Source: Armatimonadota bacterium
GTDB lineage: Bacteria; Armatimonadota; JAAZEB01
NCBI GenBank assembly: GCA_012841485.1
Contig: DUUU01000421.1
Coordinates: 1-37,610, forward strand
Direction of reading: 5' to 3'
DNA: 37,610 nucleotides
A program made the translations under genes and the position numbers. Below the pieces are notes generated by a model, which was given only the letters and a program-made list of their open reading frames with translations, made no database searches and had not been told where the DNA came from. Below are positions 15,156 through 23,243 of this stretch, one piece after another. Each line of letters opens with the position of its first letter. Position 1 is the stretch's first letter.

Positions 15156-16361
15156 TCATCCCCTCACGCCTCGGGGTGCCAGCCGTGAGAGCACCGCCGC
15201 GCGCCACGTTTGCGGCCAGTCGCGGTACATGAACGGCTTCTCGAAGAGCAGGAACAGTATGGCGCACACGGCAAGCACCGCGATGGTGCTCGGGATCAGG
15301 AAGAGGAGAAAGTTCGCCCAGTAGAGCTGCGTGACCATCACCCGACTTGCCACGCGCCCTACCAGTCCGATGATAAACACGTGGTACAGATAGATCGTGT
15401 AGCACATGCCGCCGGTGACGACCAGCCAGCGGTTGCTGACGATCTGGCGCCAGTACCTGCCCCGGAACGCGCCCACGTAGGCGAGCAGGATCAGCGGTGG
15501 CAGAATCCATTGCCGCCAGGCCACCAGCTCGGTGGCCGGTATGAGCAGCAGCCAGGCCCCGGTTGCCATCAGATCCTGCTTCCATGTCGTCGTTGGAGGC
15601 CGGTTCCAGGCGGTGATGAAGAGGTCAGCCAGCAGGAAACCAACCAGGAAGTAGGGAAGGTAGGCCAGAAGCGAGCAATGGAATGGAGAGGAGAGGCAGG
15701 GCTGCCAAGCCATGGCGCTCATCGTGAGGGCCAGCCAGGCCAGGCGCCTCTGATGCGAGCGGCGGATGCGGTAGAGGCCCGCCAGCAGCGGCGCCAACAA
15801 ATAGAACTGGACCTCAATCTCCAGCGACCACGCCACCGTGTTCAATGTGCTGCTCATGCCATAGATCAGGTTGTGCAGATAGAATGCGCTCGCCATGAGA
15901 TGCGGCGCGAGTTGCAGTGGATCGTGATTGTCGATCACCAACGCGATCACGAAGGCGATCCCCAGGTGGATGAGGTAGGGCGGCTCGATGCGCGAGACGC
16001 GTCGGAAGTAGTACTGGCGCAGCCTGGGCCGCTTCCCCCCTCGCAGGAAGTGCGCGGCGTACGGCAGGAACAGGATGAACCCGCTGATGGTGAAGAAAAG
16101 CTCCACGCCGACGAAGCCTCCGCTGCATAGCCGGTAGATGCTGCTCCGCGGTGCCTCCGCATAGTGAACCGGGCCGTGGAATCGTACATGCTCGGCGATA
16201 TGGAAGAGCACGACGGCGGCGATTGCAAAGAAGCGTAGACCATCGATCTCTGGAATGAAATTCCCGGATGAAGTCACCCGAGAGAGGCGAGACAGTACTT
16301 GGTCTACCAAGCGTAGTCTCTTCGCACGTTTGTTCTCTGCCATACCGTGTGGTCTACCCAT
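15156..16361 (-). CDS. Acyltransferase 3 (OafA/YrhL-type) membrane protein
   Basis: 401 residues with about ten hydrophobic membrane segments. The N-terminal motif FIPEIDGLRFFAIAAVVLFH (about 36-55) and the following GGFVGVELFFTISGFIL (about 90-106) identify the acyltransferase-3 family, which O-acetylates or otherwise acylates sugars of lipopolysaccharide, peptidoglycan or exported glycans; the His of VLFH is the usual catalytic residue. RVSRIEPPYLIHL and WSLEIEVQFYLLAPLL are further family blocks. ATG 16361 is taken as start, but ATG 16343 (MAENKRAKR) is equally possible since neither has a strong ribosome site. Only 37 nt separate it from the divergent cinA-like gene. The acceptor cannot be named. 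Confidence 0.9.
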   Translation of the reverse strand: MGRPHGMAENKRAKRLRLVDQVLSRLSRVTSSGNFIPEIDGLRFFAIAAVVLFHIAEHVRFHGPVHYAEAPRSSIYRLCSGGFVGVELFFTISGFILFLPYAAHFLRGGKRPRLRQYYFRRVSRIEPPYLIHLGIAFVIALVIDNHDPLQLAPHLMASAFYLHNLIYGMSSTLNTVAWSLEIEVQFYLLAPLLAGLYRIRRSHQRRLAWLALTMSAMAWQPCLSSPFHCSLLAYLPYFLVGFLLADLFITAWNRPPTTTWKQDLMATGAWLLLIPATELVAWRQWILPPLILLAYVGAFRGRYWRQIVSNRWLVVTGGMCYTIYLYHVFIIGLVGRVASRVMVTQLYWANFLLFLIPSTIAVLAVCAILFLLFEKPFMYRDWPQTWRAAVLSRLAPRGVRG

Positions 16362-16398
16362 GCATCGCGCCGCCTAACCCTCTTCGAGGCAGATTTCA

Positions 16399-17244
16399 AT
16401 GAACATCGTACTAGACAACGCGGGCCAGCAGCCCGCCGAAACAGATGAGAGACACCCTGTCGCCATCGAAATCCTGGCCGTCGGGAATGAACTCCTGGAC
16501 GGCATCACGCAAGACACCAACACCCACTGGCTGTGCCACCAGATCACGGCATTGGGTGCAGCCGTACGGCGCGCGGTGCTCCTGCGCGATGACACCGAAG
16601 CGATCGCGGAGGAGGTGCGCGGCGCGCGAGACCGGGGTACCGCACTGCTCCTGGTCATGGGCGGATTGGGCCCCACCGCCGACGATCTCACCCTCCAGGG
16701 CGTGGCGATGGCTGCCGGGCAGCCGCTGCAGGAACACCCCGATGCCCGAGCCATGGTAGCCACCCGCTACGAGGCGCTTTACCGCGACGGCGCCGTCGCC
16801 ACGCCGGAGGTCACCCCCGACCGTTTGAAGATGGCGATCCTCCCGCGAGGCGCGGAGCCGGTCCACAACCCGGCCGGCGCGGCGCCTGGGGTGCTCCTGC
16901 ACCTGGGGGAGACTACGGTCGTCTGCCTTCCGGGCGTGCCGAGGGAGTTGAAGGCGATTTTCGAAGGTCCGTTGCGCCCGACGCTCCTCTCGATCCTTGG
17001 CGCGGGTGTCGCCCGTGAGCGAGAGGTGCTCGTCGCAAGCAATGATGAGTCGGCCCTGGCACCCCTCATCCGCGAGGTGGTCGCGCTCTTCCCCGATCTT
17101 TACATCAAGTCGCACGCGCGCGACTTCGAGTCTGGACACGGGATCCGCGTCACGCTCTCGGGGCGCGGCACCGATCTCGTCCGCCTCGACCAGCGTCTCG
17201 ACGAGGCGGTGCGCGCTCTGCGAGACCGTCTGCCCACTTCCTGA
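16399..17244 (+). CDS. CinA-like N-terminal (MoCF) domain protein
   Basis: 281 residues corresponding to the COG1058 domain of CinA (molybdopterin-binding fold; ADP-ribose pyrophosphatase activity in some members). Motifs: AIEILAVGNELLDGITQDTN (22-41), VMGGLGPTADDLTLQGVA (87-104), LPRGAEPVHNPAGAAPG and CLPGVPRELKAIF. The C-terminal PncC nicotinamide-nucleotide amidohydrolase domain of full CinA is absent, so the protein is the short form. The first ~20 residues are an extra hydrophilic tail. ATG 16399 follows GAGG at 9 nt. It is divergent from the acyltransferase and followed after 141 nt by the phosphatase-family gene. Confidence 0.9.
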   Translation: MNIVLDNAGQQPAETDERHPVAIEILAVGNELLDGITQDTNTHWLCHQITALGAAVRRAVLLRDDTEAIAEEVRGARDRGTALLLVMGGLGPTADDLTLQGVAMAAGQPLQEHPDARAMVATRYEALYRDGAVATPEVTPDRLKMAILPRGAEPVHNPAGAAPGVLLHLGETTVVCLPGVPRELKAIFEGPLRPTLLSILGAGVAREREVLVASNDESALAPLIREVVALFPDLYIKSHARDFESGHGIRVTLSGRGTDLVRLDQRLDEAVRALRDRLPTS

Positions 17245-17385
17245 CGTCCCTTCCCGGAGGCCGCTCGCGCCCCGCGTTTCGCGCTTCCCGCACCGGGGAA
17301 AAGCCGCATCAAATCACTGTTTGCTACGGCAGGGCAGCGCGGCTGCGGCGGTCTCACTTCGCGTTGATGAGGAGGGGCGGCAGCG

Positions 17386-18174
17386 GTGACAGATAACGAG
17401 ACGATGGAGCGGCTCACCTGGCTGCGCATCTGCGGGCCAGAGGGCGCTCACACACGCCAGAACAACCTCGAATCGATCGGCAGGATGAAGTCGGGCGATC
17501 CCTACGTCACCCTGGGCATCGCGGCGGTCGAGGAGGCGGTGCGCAATGGCGAGCGCTGGAACACCACGGCGCTGCTGGACGCCATCGCCAGCGTCACCGG
17601 CTGCTCCAAGGATCCAAGGCACACCGTCGGTCAGGGCTACATCAGCCCCCGCGCCACACTTCGCGGGCTGCGTGAGTGCGCCAGAAAGGTGCGCGAGACA
17701 GCGTTGCGAGGGGGATCGATCTTCTTCGGAACGGGGCATGCCGGGTGTCTGGTGGCGTGCTACCAGGTAATCGCCGATGCCGCGCGCGAGCTGGGCGCGG
17801 AGATCGTGCATGCCGCCGCTGGCCTGGAGGTCCAGTCGTGGGAGTTCGTGGACTGGGTGGGAGATGTGTGCGTGGTGAGCAACGGCAGCGGCCTGTTGCA
17901 CACGCACACGCAGGCCGCCGCTGAAGAGGTGATCAGCGATTGGGGGAAGGTGGACCTGGCGGTCACCGACCACGGCTTTCTTGGCCCGGTCGTCAACCGG
18001 GGCATCCCGACGGTGGCGTTTTTCGATACGAACGATCCGGCGCCCGCGCTCGCTTACCGGCTGGGTCTCGATATCACCCTGGTGCCGCTGAACGACAACC
18101 GGCCCAACTCGATCCTGCGGGAGGCCGGGCTCGTGGTCGCCGAGGAGATCCGCAACCAGGTTCTCGTGGCGTGA
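17386..18174 (+). CDS. Phosphatase-family protein (PF15698-like)
   Basis: 262 residues resembling a bacterial family annotated simply as 'phosphatase' (Pfam PF15698, from memory), well represented in actinomycetes. Recognisable blocks in order: RQNNLESIGRMKSGDPYVTLG near the N-terminus, DPRHTVGQGYISP, IFFGTGHAGCLVACYQ, LLHTHTQ, VTDHGFLGPVVNRGIPTVAFFDTNDPA, and LNDNRPNSILREAG. The clustered His/Asp residues (TGHAG, HTHTQ, TDHGF, DTNDPA) suggest a metal-dependent active site. Substrate unknown; a small phosphorylated metabolite is more usual than a protein. GTG start follows AGGAGGGG. The kinase gene starts 10 nt after its stop, and the kinase ribosome site overlaps this gene's end, so the two are co-translated. 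Activity is a family inference. Confidence 0.72.
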   Translation: MTDNETMERLTWLRICGPEGAHTRQNNLESIGRMKSGDPYVTLGIAAVEEAVRNGERWNTTALLDAIASVTGCSKDPRHTVGQGYISPRATLRGLRECARKVRETALRGGSIFFGTGHAGCLVACYQVIADAARELGAEIVHAAAGLEVQSWEFVDWVGDVCVVSNGSGLLHTHTQAAAEEVISDWGKVDLAVTDHGFLGPVVNRGIPTVAFFDTNDPAPALAYRLGLDITLVPLNDNRPNSILREAGLVVAEEIRNQVLVA

Positions 18175-18184
18175 GGAGCAGAAG

Positions 18185-19954
18185 GTGCCTGACATCGAGC
18201 TCCTGGAGACGATCAACGTTCGCGGCGCGCACGGGCAGATCTACAAGATCCGGGTGCGCTCCCAGTCGCCTGCCGGCCAGCGCCTGGCGGCGATGAAGGT
18301 GCCGACCACGCCTGACCGCGGTTTCGTGCGCGAGATGGAGATCGCCGAGCTGCTGCGCCACTACCGGCACCCCTACATCATCCGGTTCATCGCCACCGGC
18401 ATCCCCACCGACGAGTCGTTCATCCTGATGGATCTCCACGAGGAGGGCGATCTGGAGGATCTGATCCGGATGCACGGTCCCCTCCCCATGCGTGAGGCGC
18501 TCGATCTCCTCATCCAGGTCGCCGAGGCGATTCACTTCATGCACGGGCTCGGAATCTACCACCGCGATATCAAAGCGGAGAATATCGTCATCTCGCAGAC
18601 GGGCACGCCCAAGGTGATGGATTTCGGCACCGCGCGCGTCTACCGGAGGCGGGGTGGCATCCTCCTTCCGGGACCGGAGGCACTCGCCGGCGAGCGGCAG
18701 GTCGACCGGCGGCGAGATGCGCGCATGCTGGGCGAGGTGCTGTATCATGCCCTCTCCGGAACAAAGCCGTACGAGGCGAGGCTCTTCGCCCTGGCGCAGC
18801 GCCGGCGGCTAGCGCCCGCGGCCAGCACGCGCCAGGATGCTCACCGCCATCCCCGGCTGTACGCCACCGTGGACGCGGTCCTCCGGCGCGCGCTCGACCC
18901 GGGCTACACCCAGGTCTACGAAGGCGTGCGCTACTTTCTCTCCGATCTGCGCCGCCTGCGACAGGAGTGCGAGCGGGAGGAACAGCCACTGCCGCGCACC
19001 ACCCCGCTCCACGAACGCCTGCTGCCGACCGGACCCGGATTCCTGGAGCGCGCACGTCAGGAAGCATGGGAGGCGACCGACCGCGAGCCGGACAACCCGG
19101 CACCCTGGATCCATTTGGGGAACGCGCACCTGGTAGCCCTCCAGATCAAGGCGGCCCACCGCGCCTATGCGCAGGCGCTCCAGCGGGATCCGGGCAACGT
19201 GGTCGCACGGATCAACCAGGCATATGCGACGGCGCTCCTCGGCCAGTGGGAGACCGCGATGCACCTAGCGATCAGTGGTGCCGCCGCCGCGCCTGGAGCA
19301 CTCGGTGCCGTGGCGCGCGCCCGGCACGTGCGCGAGGCCCGTCACCTCGTCCAAGACGCCGCCGAGCTGTATGCCATACTGGATGAACGCGTGCCCTTCA
19401 ACCGCCTGATGCGAGGGTATGCCTACGATGCTCAGGGCGCCGGTCAGCGCGCCTTGCATGAGTATCGCACGGCGCTGGAGCTTGACCCCGCCTACTCCCC
19501 GGCAGCGGAGGCGCTGGCCTTTCTGGCGATCCGGCAGGGGGATCCCGATGCCGGCATGGCGCACGCCCTCCTCGCGGTTCGCATTGGTCAGGAACGCGCG
19601 GAGGCGTGGCTTGCCCTGGGGCGGGCGCACCTCGCTCGCGGCGAACCCCATGATGCCACGGTTGCGCTTACAACGGCCGCCGGCCTGCATCCAAACCACC
19701 CCTACTGCCGGCGGGCGCTGGCAGAGGCCTGGATCGCCCTGGGCGAAGCGGAACGCGCCGAGGATGAGATGCGCCACGCGGTGCGGATCGATCCCTGCTG
19801 GTGCGAGGCCCGCCTGGCCTGGGGAGACGCCCTGTGTACCCTGGGCCGGCGCGCCGAAGGGGAGGCTGCCTACCACGCGGCGGTTACCAGCAACCCCGAA
19901 TGCCTCGATGCCGACGGTCGTCCCGGGCTCTCCTTCGCGCTCGATAGTCTCTAG
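18185..19954 (+). CDS. Serine/threonine protein kinase with TPR repeats
   Basis: 589 residues, soluble, no membrane segment. Kinase domain 1-~265: beta-3 lysine K38 (LAAMKVP), catalytic loop YHRDIKAENIVI (D128, K130, N133), metal loop MDFGTA (D146). These catalytic residues are intact, but the glycine-rich loop is degenerate (NVRGAHGQIYKI instead of GxGxxG) and the activation segment is very short, with PGPEALAG where an APE motif is expected. Residues ~280-580 are a run of tetratricopeptide-like repeats (for example DNPAPWIHLGNAHLVALQIK, PAYSPAAEALAFLAIRQGDP, PNHPYCRRALAEAWIALGEA), a protein-binding scaffold. GTG 18185 has AGGAG at 6 nt. It is tightly coupled to the phosphatase-family gene. 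Targets unknown; the TPR part probably selects them. Confidence 0.93.
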   Translation: MPDIELLETINVRGAHGQIYKIRVRSQSPAGQRLAAMKVPTTPDRGFVREMEIAELLRHYRHPYIIRFIATGIPTDESFILMDLHEEGDLEDLIRMHGPLPMREALDLLIQVAEAIHFMHGLGIYHRDIKAENIVISQTGTPKVMDFGTARVYRRRGGILLPGPEALAGERQVDRRRDARMLGEVLYHALSGTKPYEARLFALAQRRRLAPAASTRQDAHRHPRLYATVDAVLRRALDPGYTQVYEGVRYFLSDLRRLRQECEREEQPLPRTTPLHERLLPTGPGFLERARQEAWEATDREPDNPAPWIHLGNAHLVALQIKAAHRAYAQALQRDPGNVVARINQAYATALLGQWETAMHLAISGAAAAPGALGAVARARHVREARHLVQDAAELYAILDERVPFNRLMRGYAYDAQGAGQRALHEYRTALELDPAYSPAAEALAFLAIRQGDPDAGMAHALLAVRIGQERAEAWLALGRAHLARGEPHDATVALTTAAGLHPNHPYCRRALAEAWIALGEAERAEDEMRHAVRIDPCWCEARLAWGDALCTLGRRAEGEAAYHAAVTSNPECLDADGRPGLSFALDSL

Positions 19955-20057
19955 CCGGGCTGTGTCGGATCCCGCCTGAGCGGCTGGATACGAGTGGGGA
20001 GGCCGCGGGTCCGCCGGCCACGCCCTTCCCCCACACTTCCTGACCTCCTGCTGCCGC

Positions 20058-20086
20058 TTGACCCCCATGCCGACCTCTGGTAAAAT
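20058..20086 (+). promoter_or_regulatory. Sigma-70-type promoter for the PII-like gene pair
   Basis: TTGACC (20058-20063) and TAAAAT (20081-20086) with a 17-nt spacer. The start would be near 20093, leaving a ~54-nt leader to the ATG at 20147. It separates this pair from the kinase gene upstream. Confidence 0.75.
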
Positions 20087-20146
20087 CAGGGGGAATGAAT
20101 ACAGACGATCGCATCGGCCCCGGAGGCCCGGGAAGGATAAGCGCTG

Positions 20147-20434
20147 ATGAAGTTGCTTACGCTCGTGTACGATGAGGCCCTAGAGGATCAGATCACCGCG
20201 GTCTTCCAGCGCAGCATGGCGGTCACCCGCTACACCAAGATCGAGGGTGTGGTCGGCGCGCGCATGGATGCCCTTGCCGAAAGCGACTACGCCACCGATC
20301 GGAGGAACAACGTGATTCTGGTGGTCGCCGATGAACAGACGATGGAGCTCATCGTCCGCGAGTTGCGCGCCCTGCGCGAGCAGATCGGCCACGGAATGCG
20401 CGGGGTTGTCACCCGCGCGGAAGCACTCATCTGA
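20147..20434 (+). CDS. PII-like (GlnB-fold) small regulatory protein
   Basis: 95 residues. Pattern KLLTLVYDEALEDQITAVFQ, then TRYTKIEGVVGARMD (about 27-41), then RRNNVILVVADEQTMELIVRELRALREQ and a short C-terminal strand match the small PII-like proteins whose ferredoxin-like trimers bind nucleotides or metal and regulate a partner. The T-loop region (about 40-52) is short and lacks the uridylylated tyrosine context of GlnB, so it is not a classical nitrogen PII. Ribosome site GGAAGGA lies 9 nt upstream. Its TGA overlaps the ATG of the next gene (TGATG), so the two are translated together; the partner is therefore an envelope protein, not an ammonium transporter. Ligand unknown. Confidence 0.75.
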   Translation: MKLLTLVYDEALEDQITAVFQRSMAVTRYTKIEGVVGARMDALAESDYATDRRNNVILVVADEQTMELIVRELRALREQIGHGMRGVVTRAEALI

Positions 20435-21129
20435 TGCACCGCATCGGGGGAGAACACGCGCGTCGCGGGGTGGTGCTGGTTGCGGGTATCGCCGCAGCCC
20501 TCACGCTCTCCGTCGGCGCGCGCGCCCTCCTCGCTGTCGAACCAGACGAGCCCGCCGGCGCGCCGGAGTTCTCGCCTCCGCCAGCGCGGATGGAGTATGC
20601 CCCCTCCTCTCCCCCAGTAGGCACCGAGAGTGATGCCTCGTGGCGGACCACACCCGAGATGTATGACTCTCCGCCGGATCACTCGCTGCCGGACGCCATG
20701 GGGTATGACCAGGAGTGGCAGCCGTCGCCGTTCTCAGAGGAACCTGGGCTTGGCCCCGGCTGGCCGACGCGACGGCATTCCCGCCCCAGACGAGAGCGCG
20801 TCCGCCGCTCTCCGGCACCGATCCCCCCGGGGCGCGAGATCCCCTTCTATCCGCCGGCGCCCTCCCCCGCCGCACCCCCGAGCAGCACCGTGACGGCGCC
20901 ACCCGATTTCGTAGGAAGTGCCGCGGGCATCCTGGAGATCCCGGTTGGTCAAACAGCCACGCTCTTCGTGAACGGCTACCAGGAGGCGGCCACTCGCGAG
21001 GAGCGCGTCGCCCGTGTCGTCGCGCGCGAGAGTGACCGCGTGCTGATCCGCGGTCGCTTCCCAGGCCGCACCTTCCTGGAAGTGCAACAGGGAGAGCGAC
21101 GCGACATCTACCTCGTGCGCGTGCGCTGA
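20434..21129 (+). CDS. Envelope-anchored Pro-rich protein with secretin-N-like C-terminal domain
   Basis: 231 residues. A hydrophobic segment at about 12-35 (GVVLVAGIAAALTLSVGARA) serves as signal anchor or signal peptide. Residues ~40-160 are low-complexity, rich in Pro, Ser, Glu and Arg, and probably extended. The last ~65 residues (EIPVGQTATLFVNGYQEAAT, VARVVARESDRVLIRGRFPG, RTFLEVQQGERRDIYLVRVR) look like the N-terminal domain of pilus/type II-III secretins (Pfam T2SS-T3SS_pil_N): a GQ/K start, 'V-ARV' strand and 'PG-T-L-V' turn. That match is by eye. It could present a domain that docks with a secretin or binds wall. Start overlaps the PII-like stop by one base. It converges on mgtE with 7 nt between. 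Confidence 0.65.
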   Translation: MHRIGGEHARRGVVLVAGIAAALTLSVGARALLAVEPDEPAGAPEFSPPPARMEYAPSSPPVGTESDASWRTTPEMYDSPPDHSLPDAMGYDQEWQPSPFSEEPGLGPGWPTRRHSRPRRERVRRSPAPIPPGREIPFYPPAPSPAAPPSSTVTAPPDFVGSAAGILEIPVGQTATLFVNGYQEAATREERVARVVARESDRVLIRGRFPGRTFLEVQQGERRDIYLVRVR

Positions 21130-21136
21130 GATCGGC

Positions 21137-22942
21137 TCAACGCAGGAAGAGGCTTGCGAAGCCGGCGTAGATGGCGGGCGCCATCACCGCGAGGATGCTG
21201 ATCACGATCGGCCGGAGGGCAACCGCCGGGTCGAGGCGAACGGCTGCCTCCAGGAGCGGTATGGAGAGGCCGACCACACTCGCGGCGAGCACCACGGAGA
21301 CAAGGCTGCACCCCACAACCGCGCCCAGCAGCCCGCCGCCCCATAGCCCCGCAATCGCGGCGCCTGCAAACCCGGTCACGAGTGCGACCAGCGCGGAACC
21401 GCGCAGCTCCGCCAGCGAGTGCGACCACCAGGTATCACGATCCACTTCGTGCAGCGCCAATCCGCGCGCCGTAGCGGCGGCGGCCCGCGCCGCGATCTGA
21501 TTACCCAGGAGCAATGCCAGGGGCAGAAAGCCAATCGCCTGCGACACCGCGGTGCCCGCGACCTGGTGGAGCGTACTCGCAGCGAGCAGCCCGGCGGTGA
21601 GCGCCAGGAGGATCCACGGCGCCCGCGTCAGCGCTACCGCCGCCGGCTGCTGCCGCTCCTCCGGGCTTTCAGCCGGGGTGCCCGCGATGTGGGCCACATC
21701 CTCCTCCGCCTCTTCATCTATCACGTCGATGGTGTCGTCCACCGTCACGATCCCCAGAAGCTCACCACGGTCGCCGATCACCGGCAGTGCCAGGAGGCGA
21801 TACTTGACCATGGTGGCCGCCACCTCCTCCTGATCCAGGTTTGCCGGTACCGAGATAACTGCGGGATCCATCACTTCGGTGATAGGCCGGTCGGGCGCGC
21901 AGGTGAGCAGGCGGAAGAGCGAGAGCACCCCCATCAGCCGCCCATCCGCATCGACCACATAGAGGTAGTAGATCGTCTCTGCTCCCGGGGCCGTCTCGCG
22001 AAGTTGCGCAATCGCCTCGGAGGCCGTGAAGTGGGCGGGAATGGCGATAAACTGTGTGGTCATCAGGCCGCCCGCGGTGCGCTCGTCATAGCGCATCAGT
22101 TCGGCGAGCTCCGCCGCATCCTCGCGCTCCATCAGCGTCAGCAACTCCGCCTGACGCTCCTCGGGGAGGTCCTGGAGGAGGTCGGTCGCCTCATCCGGTG
22201 CCATCCGCTCCAGAATCTCGGAGGCGCGCGCGTTGTCCATCCCCTCCATCAAGGAGACCTGTAGCGAGGCGTCCAGATCCGCCATCGCCCCGGCAATCGC
22301 CTCATCGCTGAGCTGCTCGATAGCGGCAGCGCGATCCTCCTCAGAAAGCTGGCTGATGATCCGGCCGATGTCGGCCGGGGGCAGGCGCTCGAGCCGACAC
22401 GACTCCACCGAGAGGCGAACGCTGGCGCCGCGAGTGGGCACGGACTCCACGTAGTTCCAGGGTATGAGCGCCTCGGGCAGCGAGCGCCGCATCAGGCGCG
22501 CGAAAAGCTCGGTGGCCTCCTCCATGCCCAGGCGGCGCAGGATCCCACGGATGCCCACGTCGACGCCGACGACACGCAGGTCCCCGCGCACCTGGATCAG
22601 TCTCAGGTCGTTCACTTTCACCACACGCCGACCATGCATATCGACGAGCTGTTTGTCCAACACCTCCGCGCCAAGGAGAATGTCGCCCTCTTGTATCTCG
22701 AGCGGCGGCACCTCCGCGACGGGCCGCGCCAGCGCCACCGAACCCTCGCTCACCCGGTCCAGACACTCCCAGGGCACTCGAAGCATTCGGGCACCGGGCC
22801 GGCGCACCAACAGGCCCACCACAACGGGGAGGAGGCTGCCAGGCCGAGCCACGACATCGGCGACCCATCCAATGCGCGCGCCGTCGTGCTCCGCTACACG
22901 GCTACCCAGGAGGCGTGACAGGTATAGTGACTGGCCAGGCAA
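21137..22942 (-). CDS. mgtE: MgtE-family magnesium transporter with N-terminal PRC-barrel
   Basis: 601 residues. MgtE is a Mg2+-gated channel of the inner membrane. Order: a PRC-barrel-like domain (about 1-75, LYLSRLLGSRVAEHDGARIGWVADVV) and a second such stretch; the MgtE N helical superhelix (about 185-305, LPPADIGRIISQLSEEDRAA, ELLTLMEREDAAELAELMRY); two CBS domains (about 310-425, GLMTTQFIAIPAHFTASEAI, ITEVMDPAVISVPANLDQEE); a connecting helix; and about five membrane helices from 445 to the end. The PRC-barrel front end makes it longer than the ~450-residue Thermus MgtE. Start is TTG 22942 with AGAGGA about 8 nt upstream. A strong promoter with an embedded palindrome lies 70 nt upstream. 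The ~60-nt leader is too short for an M-box riboswitch. Confidence 0.95.
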   Translation of the reverse strand: MPGQSLYLSRLLGSRVAEHDGARIGWVADVVARPGSLLPVVVGLLVRRPGARMLRVPWECLDRVSEGSVALARPVAEVPPLEIQEGDILLGAEVLDKQLVDMHGRRVVKVNDLRLIQVRGDLRVVGVDVGIRGILRRLGMEEATELFARLMRRSLPEALIPWNYVESVPTRGASVRLSVESCRLERLPPADIGRIISQLSEEDRAAAIEQLSDEAIAGAMADLDASLQVSLMEGMDNARASEILERMAPDEATDLLQDLPEERQAELLTLMEREDAAELAELMRYDERTAGGLMTTQFIAIPAHFTASEAIAQLRETAPGAETIYYLYVVDADGRLMGVLSLFRLLTCAPDRPITEVMDPAVISVPANLDQEEVAATMVKYRLLALPVIGDRGELLGIVTVDDTIDVIDEEAEEDVAHIAGTPAESPEERQQPAAVALTRAPWILLALTAGLLAASTLHQVAGTAVSQAIGFLPLALLLGNQIAARAAAATARGLALHEVDRDTWWSHSLAELRGSALVALVTGFAGAAIAGLWGGGLLGAVVGCSLVSVVLAASVVGLSIPLLEAAVRLDPAVALRPIVISILAVMAPAIYAGFASLFLR

Positions 22943-23009
22943 CAGCGTTTCCTCTCTTCATGGCAGTAGAGTACACGGCCGGCATAGGCACGCGCCGGCC
23001 CAAAGCAGT

Positions 23010-23038
23010 ATTTTACACTTAGGTGTATTGTCGGTCAA
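23010..23038 (-). promoter_or_regulatory. Promoter of mgtE
   Basis: On the minus strand TTGACC (23033-23038) and TAAAAT (23010-23015) are 17 nt apart. Transcription would start near 23003, giving a ~60-nt leader. Confidence 0.75.
23014..23027. promoter_or_regulatory. Candidate operator between the mgtE -35 and -10
   Basis: TACAC-TTAG-GTGTA is an inverted repeat with 5-nt arms lying in the spacer and edge of the -10 of the mgtE promoter. A repressor bound there would block RNA polymerase. Its identity is unknown; the site is short, so chance is possible. Confidence 0.35.
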
Positions 23039-23169
23039 CCCATACTCCGGTATCTTTGCGATGCGGGTGAAGGGGCGGCCACGGATGGAGAGGCCCGCGC
23101 GCCGGGTTGCGCGCTGCCTCCGTGGCTTCGGATTCCTTATGTCGGAATCCCAGGAGGGCGCCCCGGCGC

Positions 23170-23198
23170 TTGACTCCGGGCACCGGGTGGCCTATAAT
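23170..23198 (+). promoter_or_regulatory. Promoter of the metallophosphoesterase gene
   Basis: TTGACT (23170-23175), 17-nt spacer, perfect TATAAT (23193-23198). Start near 23205, about 40 nt before the ATG at 23244. Confidence 0.8.
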
Positions 23199-23243
23199 GG
23201 CGGCCATCCGGCATCCCGCCGGCCATCGGAAGGAAGATCACGA

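Larger units (their letters stand above)
22943..23243. other. Divergent spacer between mgtE and the metallophosphoesterase
   Basis: 300 nt without a gene. It holds one near-consensus promoter for each direction (listed separately) and a palindrome inside the mgtE promoter. The middle part (about 23040-23165) shows no other structure I can support. Confidence 0.6.

Noticed and set aside
22943..23003. Possible magnesium riboswitch before mgtE
   Set aside because: The inferred leader is only about 60 nt, too short for the M-box aptamer, and no matching stems are seen.
22464..23243. N-terminal extension of the metallophosphoesterase
   Set aside because: It overlaps mgtE in antisense, is Arg/Ser-rich, and crosses a perfect promoter; ATG 23244 has a good ribosome site.
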